From Demequina globuliformis (lineage in GTDB: Bacteria; Actinomycetota; Actinomycetes; Actinomycetales; Demequinaceae), in contig NZ_BBRG01000004.1 in NCBI RefSeq assembly GCF_000975155.1, forward strand, positions 1 to 64,000: a DNA stretch of 64,000 nucleotides. Direction: 5' to 3'. Made by a program: the position numbers and the translations under genes. Positions 29,256 to 37,627 of this stretch are shown here, one piece after another. The notes under the pieces were generated by a model. It saw nothing but the letters and a program-made list of their open reading frames with translations. It did no database searches and was not told the origin of the DNA. Numbering within the stretch: position 1 is the stretch's first letter; each line of letters begins with the position of its first letter.

Positions 29256-30080
29256 ATGGCGACCTGGTTCATTTCCGGCTGTTCCACAGGGATTGGACGG
29301 GCGACCGCGCATACAGCGGCTGCGGCCGGGCATCGCGTGTTTGCCACCGCGAGGCAACCGGAAACGCTGTCCGGCCTGGCCGAGGAGTACCCCGAGCTGG
29401 TCGTGCCGCTCGCGCTGGACGTGACTGATCCTGCCAGCATCCGCTACGCGGTGACGCAGGCGGTGGGTACCGGACCCATCGATGTGGTGGTCAACAATGC
29501 CGGGATTGGCTACTTCTCGACCATCGAGGAGTCCGACCCCCAGGAGGCACGCCGCGTCATGGACACCAACTTCTGGGGATCGGCAGACCTCACGACGGCG
29601 CTGCTTCCTCACATGCGCGAGCACCGGCAGGGCCACATCATCACGATTTCCTCGATCGCCGGCGTGCGCGGGTCCGCCGGGATGGGCTACTACTGCGCGT
29701 CGAAGTGGGCGATCTCAGGATTCATGGAGTCGCTCGCCAAGGAGGTGGCCCACCTTGGCATCAAGGTCACGCTGGTGGAACCCGGCCCGGTCCTGTCGCA
29801 GTGGATTCCCTCGGGAGCGAAGGTTCGCGACATTCATCCGGACTACGCAGAAGTGATGGAGCCCTACTGGGAGCGCATCGACGCACTTCCCGGAAACCAG
29901 CCAGGCGACCCACACGCTTTGGCGCGCGCCCTGCTCCAGGTGGCGGCTCACGACGCGCCGCCGCTGCACCTCCTGGCCGGCCGCCACGCGATCGTGCAGG
30001 GAGCGGCGAAGGCAGCGGGTCTGGCCGAGGAGATTCGGCAGTGGGAGCAACTGGGCCTGTCCATCGACACGCGCGCCTGA
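29256..30080 (+). CDS. Short-chain dehydrogenase/reductase
   Basis: A 274-residue classical SDR. The cofactor loop is SGCSTGIGRA (first Gly replaced by Ser), NNAG is present, the catalytic Ser is in ISSIAGVRG and YYCASKWA gives Tyr and Lys. The start MATWFISG lies directly at the first beta strand, as usual, with AAGGAG upstream. It stands alone, and its substrate cannot be inferred. Confidence 0.92.
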   Translation: MATWFISGCSTGIGRATAHTAAAAGHRVFATARQPETLSGLAEEYPELVVPLALDVTDPASIRYAVTQAVGTGPIDVVVNNAGIGYFSTIEESDPQEARRVMDTNFWGSADLTTALLPHMREHRQGHIITISSIAGVRGSAGMGYYCASKWAISGFMESLAKEVAHLGIKVTLVEPGPVLSQWIPSGAKVRDIHPDYAEVMEPYWERIDALPGNQPGDPHALARALLQVAAHDAPPLHLLAGRHAIVQGAAKAAGLAEEIRQWEQLGLSIDTRA

Positions 30081-30111
30081 CGTGGTCGGCGCACTCACTC
30101 CACCAGCGTCG

Positions 30112-31830
30112 CTAGCGCGACCGCGCGATCTCGTCGAGGGCGTCTGACACTGCCTCGCGCGTGGCGCGCCCCAGCCACTCTCCGCCACGGTAAACATTGC
30201 TCTCGCCCACGAGCGACACCAGCCGCTCACGCTCGAACTGGTCACGGACGGCCTGACTGGTCACGATGAACTTCACCGTGCCTCCCTGGCCGATGACCCG
30301 TGAACTGAAGCGCCTCAGGACCTCCACGTGGGACAACCCCACCTGATCAATCCCGCGCATACGGAAAATGACGATTGCTCCAGCGCTGTGTGCGTCCACC
30401 GTCGGCAACTGTTTCTCGAAAATGGGCGCCGAGGCAAAGAACATGCTGCCGTACGGCTGAAGCACCTGAACGTCAGCGCCAGCGAGGTGCGCGGGTGGCT
30501 TAGTCTCGCGGATCTCTCCACTGGCATCCACGTCGAGGCCTTTGAGTACAAGCGTGTTCGAGGCCTGCGACACGAAGAGCAAGAAGCCGAGCGCCACGCC
30601 CACCAACACCGCGAGGTGGAGCGGAATGAGGAGCGTGAGCACAAACGTCACGGCCATCAGCGAGGTCTGGAAGGCGCCGGTCTTGATGACCGAGCGGACC
30701 TTTCCGGGCTTAATGGCCGCGTACCCGACGGTGATGAGCAAGGCCGCCAGCGCAGGCATCGCCACGGCGCTTACGACGTCACCCAGCAGGACGACAATCA
30801 GCATCAGGGTCAGCGAAGCGATCAGCAGCGCGGTGCGGCTGCGAGCGCCTGCCTGAGCGACCAGAGTCGACCCGGACATGGACGCACCAACGGGCATTCC
30901 CGCGAAGATGCCGGACGCGATGTTACCCGCACCTTGCGCTACGAAGTCCTGGGAGTTGTTGGCGGGCCCTTTGTCTGGGTCGGCGACGCTCGTCGTCACG
31001 GCTGCTCCCTGGATGAGGCCCACAAAGGCCAAAGAGAGGGCGGGAACGACGAGTGCGGGGATGAGGCTGAGGTCAGGGAGCGCGAGCGGCGGGAAGCCGG
31101 ATTCAATGTCGGCCACATCACCAACGACGGCGATGGTCTCCGACTGCCATGCGTTGACGCCCAAGGCCGCCAGTGTTGCCACCACGACCGCGAGGACCAT
31201 GCCCAAGGGACCGAGCTTGGTCGTACTCAGCCACACGATGAGCGCGATCGACACCAGCCCCAACGCGGTCGACCACCAGTTGAGTTGGAAAGGGTGGGTG
31301 AGGATCCAGATGGCGTTGAGAATGCGGTTGCCTTCATCCGGTTCCGTGCCGGTGAGATTCCCGAGCTGCCCCAGGATGATGTTCACGCCGACAGCGGCGA
31401 CGAATCCCGTCATGACGGCTGTGGGCACAAAGCGCACGAGCTTGCCCAAGCGCGCCGCACCCGCCACGATCATCACCACGCCGGTCAAGAGGCTGAGCGT
31501 GACGAGCGCTGCGGTGGGGTCGTCGAATGACGACAGGTTGACGTCTGCCACCACGAGCGCCATGGCCCCAGTGACGCCTACCGCCATCATCGCGGTCCCC
31601 GTGAACAGGGCGCCGCCGGTCAGGCCCAGCATGTAGGCGTACAGGCCAGCCATGGGGTTCACCCCGGCAAGGATGGCGTTGGCGAGGCCGTCGGGTACCG
31701 ACTCGATGCCAAGCACCGCACCTGCCGAGGCGTCCTCCTTGAGATTCCGGCGAGAGAAACGCCTCCCCATGGAGCGCCTGGCAGCGGCCACAGCGCGCCT
31801 GAAGCCGGGTGGCGCTTCAGGCGAGTTCAT
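30112..31830 (-). CDS. SulP-family anion transporter with STAS domain
   Basis: A 572-residue transporter of the SLC26/SulP family for sulfate, bicarbonate or other anions. It has about 12-14 hydrophobic segments, including the signature region SVPDGLANAILAGVNPMAGLYAYMLG (interrupted here to stay short) near residues 45-70. The C-terminal 130 residues form a STAS domain (GAIVIFRMRGIDQVGLSHVEVLRRF). It is convergent with the SDR gene and lies 25 bp downstream of etfA, so it may share the etf transcript. The substrate is not determined. Confidence 0.93.
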   Translation of the reverse strand: MNSPEAPPGFRRAVAAARRSMGRRFSRRNLKEDASAGAVLGIESVPDGLANAILAGVNPMAGLYAYMLGLTGGALFTGTAMMAVGVTGAMALVVADVNLSSFDDPTAALVTLSLLTGVVMIVAGAARLGKLVRFVPTAVMTGFVAAVGVNIILGQLGNLTGTEPDEGNRILNAIWILTHPFQLNWWSTALGLVSIALIVWLSTTKLGPLGMVLAVVVATLAALGVNAWQSETIAVVGDVADIESGFPPLALPDLSLIPALVVPALSLAFVGLIQGAAVTTSVADPDKGPANNSQDFVAQGAGNIASGIFAGMPVGASMSGSTLVAQAGARSRTALLIASLTLMLIVVLLGDVVSAVAMPALAALLITVGYAAIKPGKVRSVIKTGAFQTSLMAVTFVLTLLIPLHLAVLVGVALGFLLFVSQASNTLVLKGLDVDASGEIRETKPPAHLAGADVQVLQPYGSMFFASAPIFEKQLPTVDAHSAGAIVIFRMRGIDQVGLSHVEVLRRFSSRVIGQGGTVKFIVTSQAVRDQFERERLVSLVGESNVYRGGEWLGRATREAVSDALDEIARSR

Positions 31831-31855
31831 GAGGGCCTGCCGTCGTCGCGGGCCG

Positions 31856-32806
31856 CTAGGCGCCGCGGTGTTCCTTGATGCGCTCGATCGCCTGCGGGAT
31901 CACGTCGAAGAGGTTGCCCACCACGCCAAAGTCGGAAATCTCGAAGATGGGGGCCTCGGGGTCCATGTTGATACACACGATGGTGCCGGAGGCTTGCATG
32001 CCGCCGCGGTGGTGAACGGCGCCGGAGATGCCACACGCGACATAGAGCGCGGGCGTCACGGTGGTGCCGGTCTGGCCGACCATGTGTTCGTGGCTAATCC
32101 AACCCTCGTCGGTGGCGTCGCGAGAGGCCCCCACTGCACCGCCGAGTAGTTCAGCGAAGTCGCTGACCAGCGAGTAATCGCCTGAAGTCCCACGGCCACC
32201 CGACACTACGACGGGAGCCTCCGCGAGTGGCACGCTGTCGCCCTGCTCGACGGGCTCGACGGACACGATCCGCTCCCGCGCTTCGGGCAACTCAGCGTCG
32301 ACGACAACCACCGTCGCCGCTGCGGGCGAGTCGGCCGGAGTGGCGTGCGTCGTGTTGGGGCGCACGCCCACGATCGCCTTGTCGGCGTTAATGCGGGTAC
32401 GCACGTCCCAGGTCGCGGCGAACACGGTCTGGAAGGTCTCGACCTTGCCGTCAACGAGCTCGGCGCCCGCGGCGTCCACGACCACACCCGCGCCGGTGGC
32501 GAGGGCCAGTCGCGTCGCGATTTCCTTGGTGACGAACGTGGAGATCATGACGACCACGTCGGCATCCCCGGACGCCGCACCGACTGCAGCGGCAGCACGC
32601 GACGCAACCCTGGCGTCGGCCGCGTCGACCACCCGGACCTCGGTGGCGCCGTACTCGCCCAACTGAGCCGCGGCGTCGGCGCTGGGAGCCTCGCCCAACC
32701 AGACGGCGACGGGGGTGCCGAGCGAACGGGCCAACGTGAGGGCCTCGAGCGCGGGCCGCGTGACCGCCCCGTGGCGGTGGTCAATGAGAACTGCGGCGAT
32801 GGTCAT
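31856..32806 (-). CDS. etfA: Electron transfer flavoprotein alpha subunit (FixB)
   Basis: A 316-residue subunit that binds FAD. The C-terminal FAD domain has the family signature YVACGISGAVHHRGGMQ, with INMDPEAPIFEISDFGVVGN after it. It starts with ATGA overlapping the etfB stop by 4 bp, so the two are coupled. EtfAB passes electrons from acyl-CoA and similar dehydrogenases to the quinone pool. The FAD-dehydrogenase at 14809 is not close enough to be called a partner. Confidence 0.96.
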   Translation of the reverse strand: MTIAAVLIDHRHGAVTRPALEALTLARSLGTPVAVWLGEAPSADAAAQLGEYGATEVRVVDAADARVASRAAAAVGAASGDADVVVMISTFVTKEIATRLALATGAGVVVDAAGAELVDGKVETFQTVFAATWDVRTRINADKAIVGVRPNTTHATPADSPAAATVVVVDAELPEARERIVSVEPVEQGDSVPLAEAPVVVSGGRGTSGDYSLVSDFAELLGGAVGASRDATDEGWISHEHMVGQTGTTVTPALYVACGISGAVHHRGGMQASGTIVCINMDPEAPIFEISDFGVVGNLFDVIPQAIERIKEHRGA

Positions 32807-33591
32807 GCCAGTCCCTTCTCGATGAGGAAGTTCGCGAGTTGCGTGCCGGCGTCGCCGGTGTCCGTGACCTTGATGCGGTCGGCGCGCGGAGGCCGCGGGG
32901 AGGCGTCAATGACGGTGGTGCGGGCGGCTCCCGCGCCTACCTGGGCGGGATCGAGTGCCAGGTCACTGAGGGTCCACACGGTCACCGGGGCCTTGCGGGC
33001 CGCCATGATGAGTTTGAAGTTGGGAAAGCGCGGCTTGTTCGCCTCGTCCGTCACGGAGACGACCGCCGGCAGTGGCGCGCTCACGGTCTCGTGCGAGTCC
33101 GGCAGGTGACGCTCGATGGTCACCTCGCCGCCGTCCACAGAGAGCGCCGATGCCAGGGTCAACTGCGACCAGTCAAGCTCGGCAGCAAGCGCGGTGGGCA
33201 GCATCGACGTCAGCCCGTCGAGGGCGGCCATGCCCGTCACGACCAGGTCCAGCGGCGCCTCGTCGTGCACCTTGCGCACTGCCGCGGCGATGACCTTGGC
33301 GGTGCCGAACACGTCAGAGCCCGCGATGGCCTCGTCGGACACGTGCAGGGCGTGGTGAACGCCCAATTGCAGGGCCTTGCGTACCGCGGCAACCGCGTCG
33401 GGCCCGCCCACGGTGAGGGCATAAACCTCGCCCTCGCCGGCCGCCTCAACGAGCTGGAGAGCAGCCTCGACGGCGTTCTCGTCCAACTCGTTCATGGTGC
33501 CGTCCTCCGCGGTTCGCGTGACGCGACCGTCAGTGAAGGAACGCTGGGACTGCAGGTCGGGAGTGTGCTTGACCGTGACCAGAATGCGCAT
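32803..33591 (-). CDS. etfB: Electron transfer flavoprotein beta subunit (FixA)
   Basis: A 262-residue beta subunit beginning MRILVTVKHTPDLQSQR. It has the AMP-binding segment of the family (ALTVGGPDAVAAVRKALQLG) and the conserved LVVTGMAALDGLTSMLPTAL region. ATG 33591 is chosen since the family starts with this K-x-V-P-like strand. First gene of the etfBA operon. Its promoter lies in the same gap as the divergent secreted-peptide cassette. Confidence 0.96.
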   Translation of the reverse strand: MRILVTVKHTPDLQSQRSFTDGRVTRTAEDGTMNELDENAVEAALQLVEAAGEGEVYALTVGGPDAVAAVRKALQLGVHHALHVSDEAIAGSDVFGTAKVIAAAVRKVHDEAPLDLVVTGMAALDGLTSMLPTALAAELDWSQLTLASALSVDGGEVTIERHLPDSHETVSAPLPAVVSVTDEANKPRFPNFKLIMAARKAPVTVWTLSDLALDPAQVGAGAARTTVIDASPRPPRADRIKVTDTGDAGTQLANFLIEKGLA

Positions 33592-33635
33592 GCTCGCCAG
33601 CCTAGCGGGAACTCGCGGCGGCGCTACGCGATTCC

Positions 33636-33709
33636 TGCCCACATAAGTAATGGCTTGGCGCACTTACCAACCATCGGTACTGTCCAGTTTGCGGGCCTGC
33701 TGAGGCCCG
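33636..33709 (+). promoter_or_regulatory. Conserved regulatory block of cassette A
   Basis: The block has three elements: TGCCCACATAA (33636-33646), the inverted repeat TACC-N7-GGTA (33665-33679), and a hairpin cgggcct-gctg-aggcccg (33692-33709) 20 bp before the start codon. All three recur before cassette B: boxes 29 bp apart in both, and hairpin position the same within 1 bp. Regulator binding and an RNA-level role are inferred. Confidence 0.7.
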
Positions 33710-33729
33710 GCCACCAGCAAAGGGAAAAG

Positions 33730-34038
33730 ATGAAAAAGCTCACGTCAATGCTCGTCAAGGGGGGGGTTGTGGCAGTTGTCGCAGCCAGCCTGACCGCGCC
33801 CATCGCACCGACCGCCCCGGCAAGCGCCGGATGCGGCTCTAAGCTCAGCTTCAACAACTACGACCGTGTCAACCATTGGGCGATGTACTGCGACAAGGTC
33901 GGGGTGCGGCACCAATACGTCCCGGTTGGCGCGCCCTCTCACTGGCTTTACTGGACGCCGTGGTCAGAGTCGACCCGAATGGCCGAGTCCGGCCCGAAGG
34001 CAAAGTATGTCAAGTTCCAGAGCTGGTCCGAGGGATGA
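33730..34038 (+). CDS. Small secreted two-cysteine protein A
   Basis: A 102-residue precursor. A signal peptide (MKKLTSMLVKGG, a hydrophobic stretch, then PASA) is followed by a mature part of about 68 residues starting near GCGSKLSFNN. The mature part has two cysteines 19 residues apart, then VGVRHQYVPVG and an aromatic tail with several Trp and Tyr. It is homologous to the product at 34811: both share G-C-x18-C and V-G-x-R-x-x-Y-x-x-x-G. The stop overlaps the start of the next gene (ATGA). The lactococcin 972 pattern is absent. It could be a bacteriocin-like toxin or a signal; I recognise no known family. Confidence 0.75.
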   Translation: MKKLTSMLVKGGVVAVVAASLTAPIAPTAPASAGCGSKLSFNNYDRVNHWAMYCDKVGVRHQYVPVGAPSHWLYWTPWSESTRMAESGPKAKYVKFQSWSEG

Positions 34039-34640
34039 GCCGACGAAGTGCTCCCAGACGGGCCGCCCAAGGGATCGCAGCAGTCGCAATCGTGACTGCG
34101 GCACCAGGGTGCGCCGGCACGACTGACTCGTTAGACGCTGCGCCGACTCAGTTCGCCGCCACAATCGAGAGGGCCCAACAAGATGGCGCAAGTGAGGATC
34201 AGATTGCCCTCATGACGGACGGCGAGTTGACCTTTGAAGAGGTCAGCAGTGCAGTCGACCGGTCCTTGGAATGCATGCGGGAGCTCGGCTTTCACATCAT
34301 CGACGAGGGCATAGACGACTCAGCCGGCTACCCCAAGCGCATGTACACCTACTCAGGATCGCCAGCCGGCTTTGCGGATGGCGGCGGAGATGAGGGCCAA
34401 GCGTGCCTCGAAGAGCACAGCTTCTTCGTCGAGAGCGCGTGGTACGACGCACCGCAATCAGTGGCCGGACGTCACCAGAAGCTGGAGTCTGTCAGGCCCC
34501 AGGTGATCGCGTGCCTATCTGACATTGGCATCGACGTCCCGGACACGGCGACCTACGACGAGCTCCTCGACCTCAACCTCGATGGCTACGTCAACAGCGG
34601 CACCGACTGCGTCGTCGACGCTGGGATCCCCTCGTATTGA
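34035..34640 (+). CDS. Exported protein, putative lipoprotein, partner of secreted protein A
   Basis: A 201-residue protein with an N-terminal Arg-rich start, a hydrophobic segment and Cys26 in TAAPGC, a non-canonical lipobox (Ala at -3, Pro at -2). The mature part is acidic and has four cysteines (near LECMREL, GQACLEE, VIACLSD and GTDCVVD) that line up with the protein at 35131. Shared features are a GAS..Q.AL segment, GELTFE/GEVTYE, a C-L-S-x-x-G-x-D motif and a final SY. It overlaps the gene for protein A by 4 bp, so synthesis is coupled. A role as immunity or receptor protein is inference. Confidence 0.75.
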   Translation: MSRRSAPRRAAQGIAAVAIVTAAPGCAGTTDSLDAAPTQFAATIERAQQDGASEDQIALMTDGELTFEEVSSAVDRSLECMRELGFHIIDEGIDDSAGYPKRMYTYSGSPAGFADGGGDEGQACLEEHSFFVESAWYDAPQSVAGRHQKLESVRPQVIACLSDIGIDVPDTATYDELLDLNLDGYVNSGTDCVVDAGIPSY

Positions 34641-34717
34641 CCTACCGGCCACGCGCAACGCCACCCTCAACGCACCTTGGCGGCGGGCCGCGGCTGTGTT
34701 CCCTCGACCCGCACGTA

Positions 34718-34791
34718 TGCCCACATAAATGCGGGCTTTGCAGGCATACCAACGGACGGTATTTTACCTTGACGGCGCCATGGTGGCGCCG
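34718..34791 (+). promoter_or_regulatory. Conserved regulatory block of cassette B
   Basis: TGCCCACATAA (34718-34728), TACC-N7-GGTA (34747-34761) and the hairpin cggcgcca-tgg-tggcgccg (34773-34791) lie 19 bp before the start codon. The hairpin differs in sequence from that of cassette A but pairs fully, which suggests the structure itself is conserved. Confidence 0.7.
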
Positions 34792-34810
34792 CACCAAAGG
34801 AGGGCACGAC

Positions 34811-35128
34811 ATGAGACGGTTCAGCACTACACTCGCCGCGAGCGCGGCGGTCGCACTATTGGCACTGTCCGCTGGGCCAGCAAGTGGAGCGGAGACGTCT
34901 TCGTACCGCTCATATTCCGGCTCACAGTATGTCGACGGCTGCCGAGTGACGAGCACCATCAACAGTGGTGTCTCCGCTCAGAGCCACGACAACGGCTGCG
35001 CGGGCTCAGTCGGGCAGCGGATCTGGTACATCGACGAGGGCTCACATCGCTACACGCCGACCGTCTGGCACAAGCACCAAGTGACGCACTTTGTTCTCGG
35101 TGCGTGGGCGTACCGGGTGTCTCACTAG
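34811..35128 (+). CDS. Small secreted two-cysteine protein B
   Basis: A 105-residue precursor with a clear signal peptide (MRRFSTTLAASAAVALLALS, then AGPASG). The mature part has GCRVTSTINS with the second cysteine 19 residues on (NGC), then VGQRIWYIDEG and an aromatic, His-rich end. It is a diverged paralogue of the product at 33730 and carries a strong AAAGGAGGG ribosome site. The stop is 2 bp before the next start. Signal-peptide, cysteine spacing and gene order argue for a processed extracellular protein with a disulfide. Function unknown. Confidence 0.75.
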   Translation: MRRFSTTLAASAAVALLALSAGPASGAETSSYRSYSGSQYVDGCRVTSTINSGVSAQSHDNGCAGSVGQRIWYIDEGSHRYTPTVWHKHQVTHFVLGAWAYRVSH

Positions 35129-35130
35129 TG

Positions 35131-35751
35131 ATGACCTCCCGCGCCGGTGGTGTCGCGTCACTGAGCGTTGCTTGCGCGGTCACGACCATTGCTCTAGTCG
35201 GCTGCACGACCTCACCAGAAGCGACTCCCCACGCCGAGTCCAGCGACGAGGGATTTGCCGCCATCGTGGAATCCGCAGTGAGGGACGCGGTCGATTCAGG
35301 GGCATCCCCGGCGCAACTCGCGTTGCTTGAAGATGCACGCGAAGCAGGAGAGGTCACTTACGAGGCCGCCGCGCGGGCGCGCGACGCGACTGTCGCTTGC
35401 CTCACCGAACTCGGACTTGATGCACGCGCCGAGGACCACGAAAACGAATGGGGCTACGTGCTCCCGTTCTGGTCCGTGGCAGCTGACAGCTCAGCACCTG
35501 TCGACACGTGCGAAAACCAAGAGTCAATGTGGATAAGTCAGGTCTATCAGACCCAGCCGGCGGCACTATCTGCCCGCGATGTGTGGATCCAGGAGCGTTC
35601 CCCACAGCTGCGCGCCTGTCTGAGCGAGCAAGGCGTCGACCTCGACCCTGACACCACAGTCGCAGAACTGCTCTCCGCAACCTCTGATCTGTGGAACGAG
35701 ACCGAGGGGAGCATTGACTGTGCCGGTGAGATCGGCCTGCATTCGTACTAG
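35131..35751 (+). CDS. Putative lipoprotein, partner of secreted protein B
   Basis: A 206-residue lipoprotein with a canonical lipobox LVGC (Cys25). It aligns along its length with the product at 34035: FAAIVESA, GASPAQLALL, GEVTYE, CLTELG, DTCENQ, LRACLSEQGVDLDPDTTVAELL, DCAGEIG and final SY. Four cysteines are conserved between the two. It is the second gene of cassette B. A short match to the cassette regulatory block (ttaccgaacgatcg at 35771) and seven T at 35832-35838 lie downstream. Confidence 0.75.
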   Translation: MTSRAGGVASLSVACAVTTIALVGCTTSPEATPHAESSDEGFAAIVESAVRDAVDSGASPAQLALLEDAREAGEVTYEAAARARDATVACLTELGLDARAEDHENEWGYVLPFWSVAADSSAPVDTCENQESMWISQVYQTQPAALSARDVWIQERSPQLRACLSEQGVDLDPDTTVAELLSATSDLWNETEGSIDCAGEIGLHSY

Positions 35752-35954
35752 CAGCCCTCGCGCGCAGAACTTACCGAACGATCGCACTCGTGACAGGTCA
35801 CCCGCTCCGGCCAAGTGGCCCCGCTGGGAAGTTTTTTTGACGCGACCACAGGGACGCCCCGTGAGCCGCGCAGATGATCGAGCACCGGCTCGCAACGGGC
35901 CATGACTGTTCGGACGAGGTTGCTCTTGGCAGCTACGAGGAGATGGGATTCACA

Positions 35955-36983
35955 ATGACGCGTGTTCGTTCGGCCGGCGTGACTGTGGCGCTGGTGGCTG
36001 CGATTGGGGCTCCGCTGTTGGCGGCCGGAGTGTGGGTGTTTGCGGCATCGGAGGAGTCACCGCTCCAGGCGGCGACACCAGCGGCGCCGCTGATGGGCAC
36101 AGTGGAGACTGCGCAGCGCTCGGGTGAAACCAATGTGAGTGTCAAGGTTCAGTACGCCACGGCGCTGTCCCCCACCACCCAGGCGAGTGGGACCGTCACG
36201 GCCATGCACGCATCGGCCGGAAGCGACGTCACCCACGGCGACCTCCTTATGGTCGTCGATGCCGCCGAAGTCTTCGCTTACGCCGCAGACGCGCCACTGT
36301 TCAGGGACGTATCCCGCGGAAGTGACGGCGCGGACGTCGCCATCGCCCAGCAACTCCTCATTGACCTGGGCTACCTCGATGGCGAGCCCGATGGCGATGC
36401 CGGGTACGTCACCGAGCAAGCGATCAAGGAGTTCAACGAGGAACACGGCTATGGCAAGAACAACACAGTCTTGTCACGCGCTGCAGTGGTGTGGGTTGGA
36501 CCGTCCGCCGCCACTGTTGACGAGATGAGCGTCGCCGTGGGCGACAGTGTCTCCCCCGGCACCGCGGTGTTTAGCACGACTGCATCGATGAGCGCTATCG
36601 AGGTGACCGAGCCACCGACCATGAGCGCAGACGGCCCGCTGGTGTTGGACGTGGGTGGCGCCGTGGTCGACTACGAGGCCGGTTCCGGATACGTCACGGA
36701 ACCTGAGTCGGTCGCGCTCATCGCGGATGCGCTCGGGGATCTGGGCGAAGGCGTCGGTCTCACGCGCCTGGCGACACCGACCGAGATCGCATCCGTTCCG
36801 GCACCGGCGGTCGTCACTGACGACGCCGGCCGCACCTGCATCTTCCCTGACCTCACGGGAGACGCGGTGCCGATCACCCCGCTAGGCGGGACCCTCGGAA
36901 CCGTGGACGTGGACCTCGCGCTCGCGGGTGAGCCGCTGTTGCTGAACCCACGGGAGGTCCGGGAGAACATCGCATGCGACTAG
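35955..36983 (+). CDS. ABC exporter adaptor with peptidoglycan-binding domain
   Basis: A 342-residue membrane-anchored adaptor. One transmembrane segment lies at residues 8-31. A barrel-sandwich-like part (VKVQYATALSPTTQASGTV, then DVTHGDLLMVVD) is followed by a peptidoglycan-binding_1 domain at about 118-168 (SDGADVAIAQQLLIDLGYLD). A second half of beta structure follows. This is the build of actinobacterial periplasmic adaptors that serve MacB-like ABC systems. ATG 35955 is chosen; ATG 35943 is an alternative four codons upstream with GAGGAG too close. It overlaps the ATPase gene by 10 bp. Its place behind the two peptide cassettes suggests it handles their products. Confidence 0.85.
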   Translation: MTRVRSAGVTVALVAAIGAPLLAAGVWVFAASEESPLQAATPAAPLMGTVETAQRSGETNVSVKVQYATALSPTTQASGTVTAMHASAGSDVTHGDLLMVVDAAEVFAYAADAPLFRDVSRGSDGADVAIAQQLLIDLGYLDGEPDGDAGYVTEQAIKEFNEEHGYGKNNTVLSRAAVVWVGPSAATVDEMSVAVGDSVSPGTAVFSTTASMSAIEVTEPPTMSADGPLVLDVGGAVVDYEAGSGYVTEPESVALIADALGDLGEGVGLTRLATPTEIASVPAPAVVTDDAGRTCIFPDLTGDAVPITPLGGTLGTVDVDLALAGEPLLLNPREVRENIACD

Positions 36984-37627
36984 CGGCGCGCGACGTGTCC
37001 TTCACGTACCCGCGCGGCGACCACCAGGTGCTGTCCGGCGTGACCTTCGACATCCCCGACGGCGCATCCGCCGCGATCATCGGCCCATCCGGCTCAGGTA
37101 AGACCACCCTGCTGTCCCTGATGGGCCACCTGCTGCCCTTGAAGTCCGGCGCCATCCAGGCAGTCGACACAGATGGTGCTGACCACTCGCTCGCGGACAC
37201 CGCGTCGTGGGTGCTGCAAACCGTGTCACTCCTACCCGACCGCACCGCGGCAGACAACGTCATGGTTGGCGCCTACTCCGACGGCGCGAGCCGGGCCGAT
37301 GCTCGGGCCAGGGCACGCGACTACCTCGCCCAGGTGGGGCTCGTCGGCCGCGAAGACGAGCCGGCACGCATCCTGTCAGGCGGAGAAGCTCAGCGGGTGG
37401 CCATCGCGCGCGCCTTGGCGTCCCACCGACCCATCATCTTGGCCGACGAACCCACCGGGCAGCTCGACGCGACAACGTCGGCGACCGTGCTTGAAGCAAT
37501 GATCGGTGCACACGGCGAGCGCACCGTGGTCATCGTCACCCACGACCCGGCGGTGGCGCAGCGGTGCGACGTGGTCCTGGAACTGCGCGACGGAAGCATC
37601 ATGGACCACGCGGGAGCACCTGCATGA
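36974..37627 (+). CDS. ABC exporter ATP-binding protein (MacB/LolD type)
   Basis: A 217-residue ATPase with all motifs: Walker A GPSGSGKTT, signature LSGGEAQR, Walker B IILADEPTGQLD and the H-loop His in VIVTHDP. Its size is typical of LolD/FtsE/MacB-like subunits that power FtsX-fold permeases. It starts inside the adaptor gene (10-bp overlap) and overlaps the permease gene by 4 bp (ATGA), so the three are made together. Confidence 0.94.
   Translation: MRLAARDVSFTYPRGDHQVLSGVTFDIPDGASAAIIGPSGSGKTTLLSLMGHLLPLKSGAIQAVDTDGADHSLADTASWVLQTVSLLPDRTAADNVMVGAYSDGASRADARARARDYLAQVGLVGREDEPARILSGGEAQRVAIARALASHRPIILADEPTGQLDATTSATVLEAMIGAHGERTVVIVTHDPAVAQRCDVVLELRDGSIMDHAGAPA

Noticed and set aside
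33730-35128. Assignment of the small secreted proteins to the lactococcin 972 bacteriocin family
   Set aside because: The gene neighbourhood is reminiscent (peptide plus ABC exporter), but the characteristic W-N-Y-G start and Ser-rich pattern of that family are missing.
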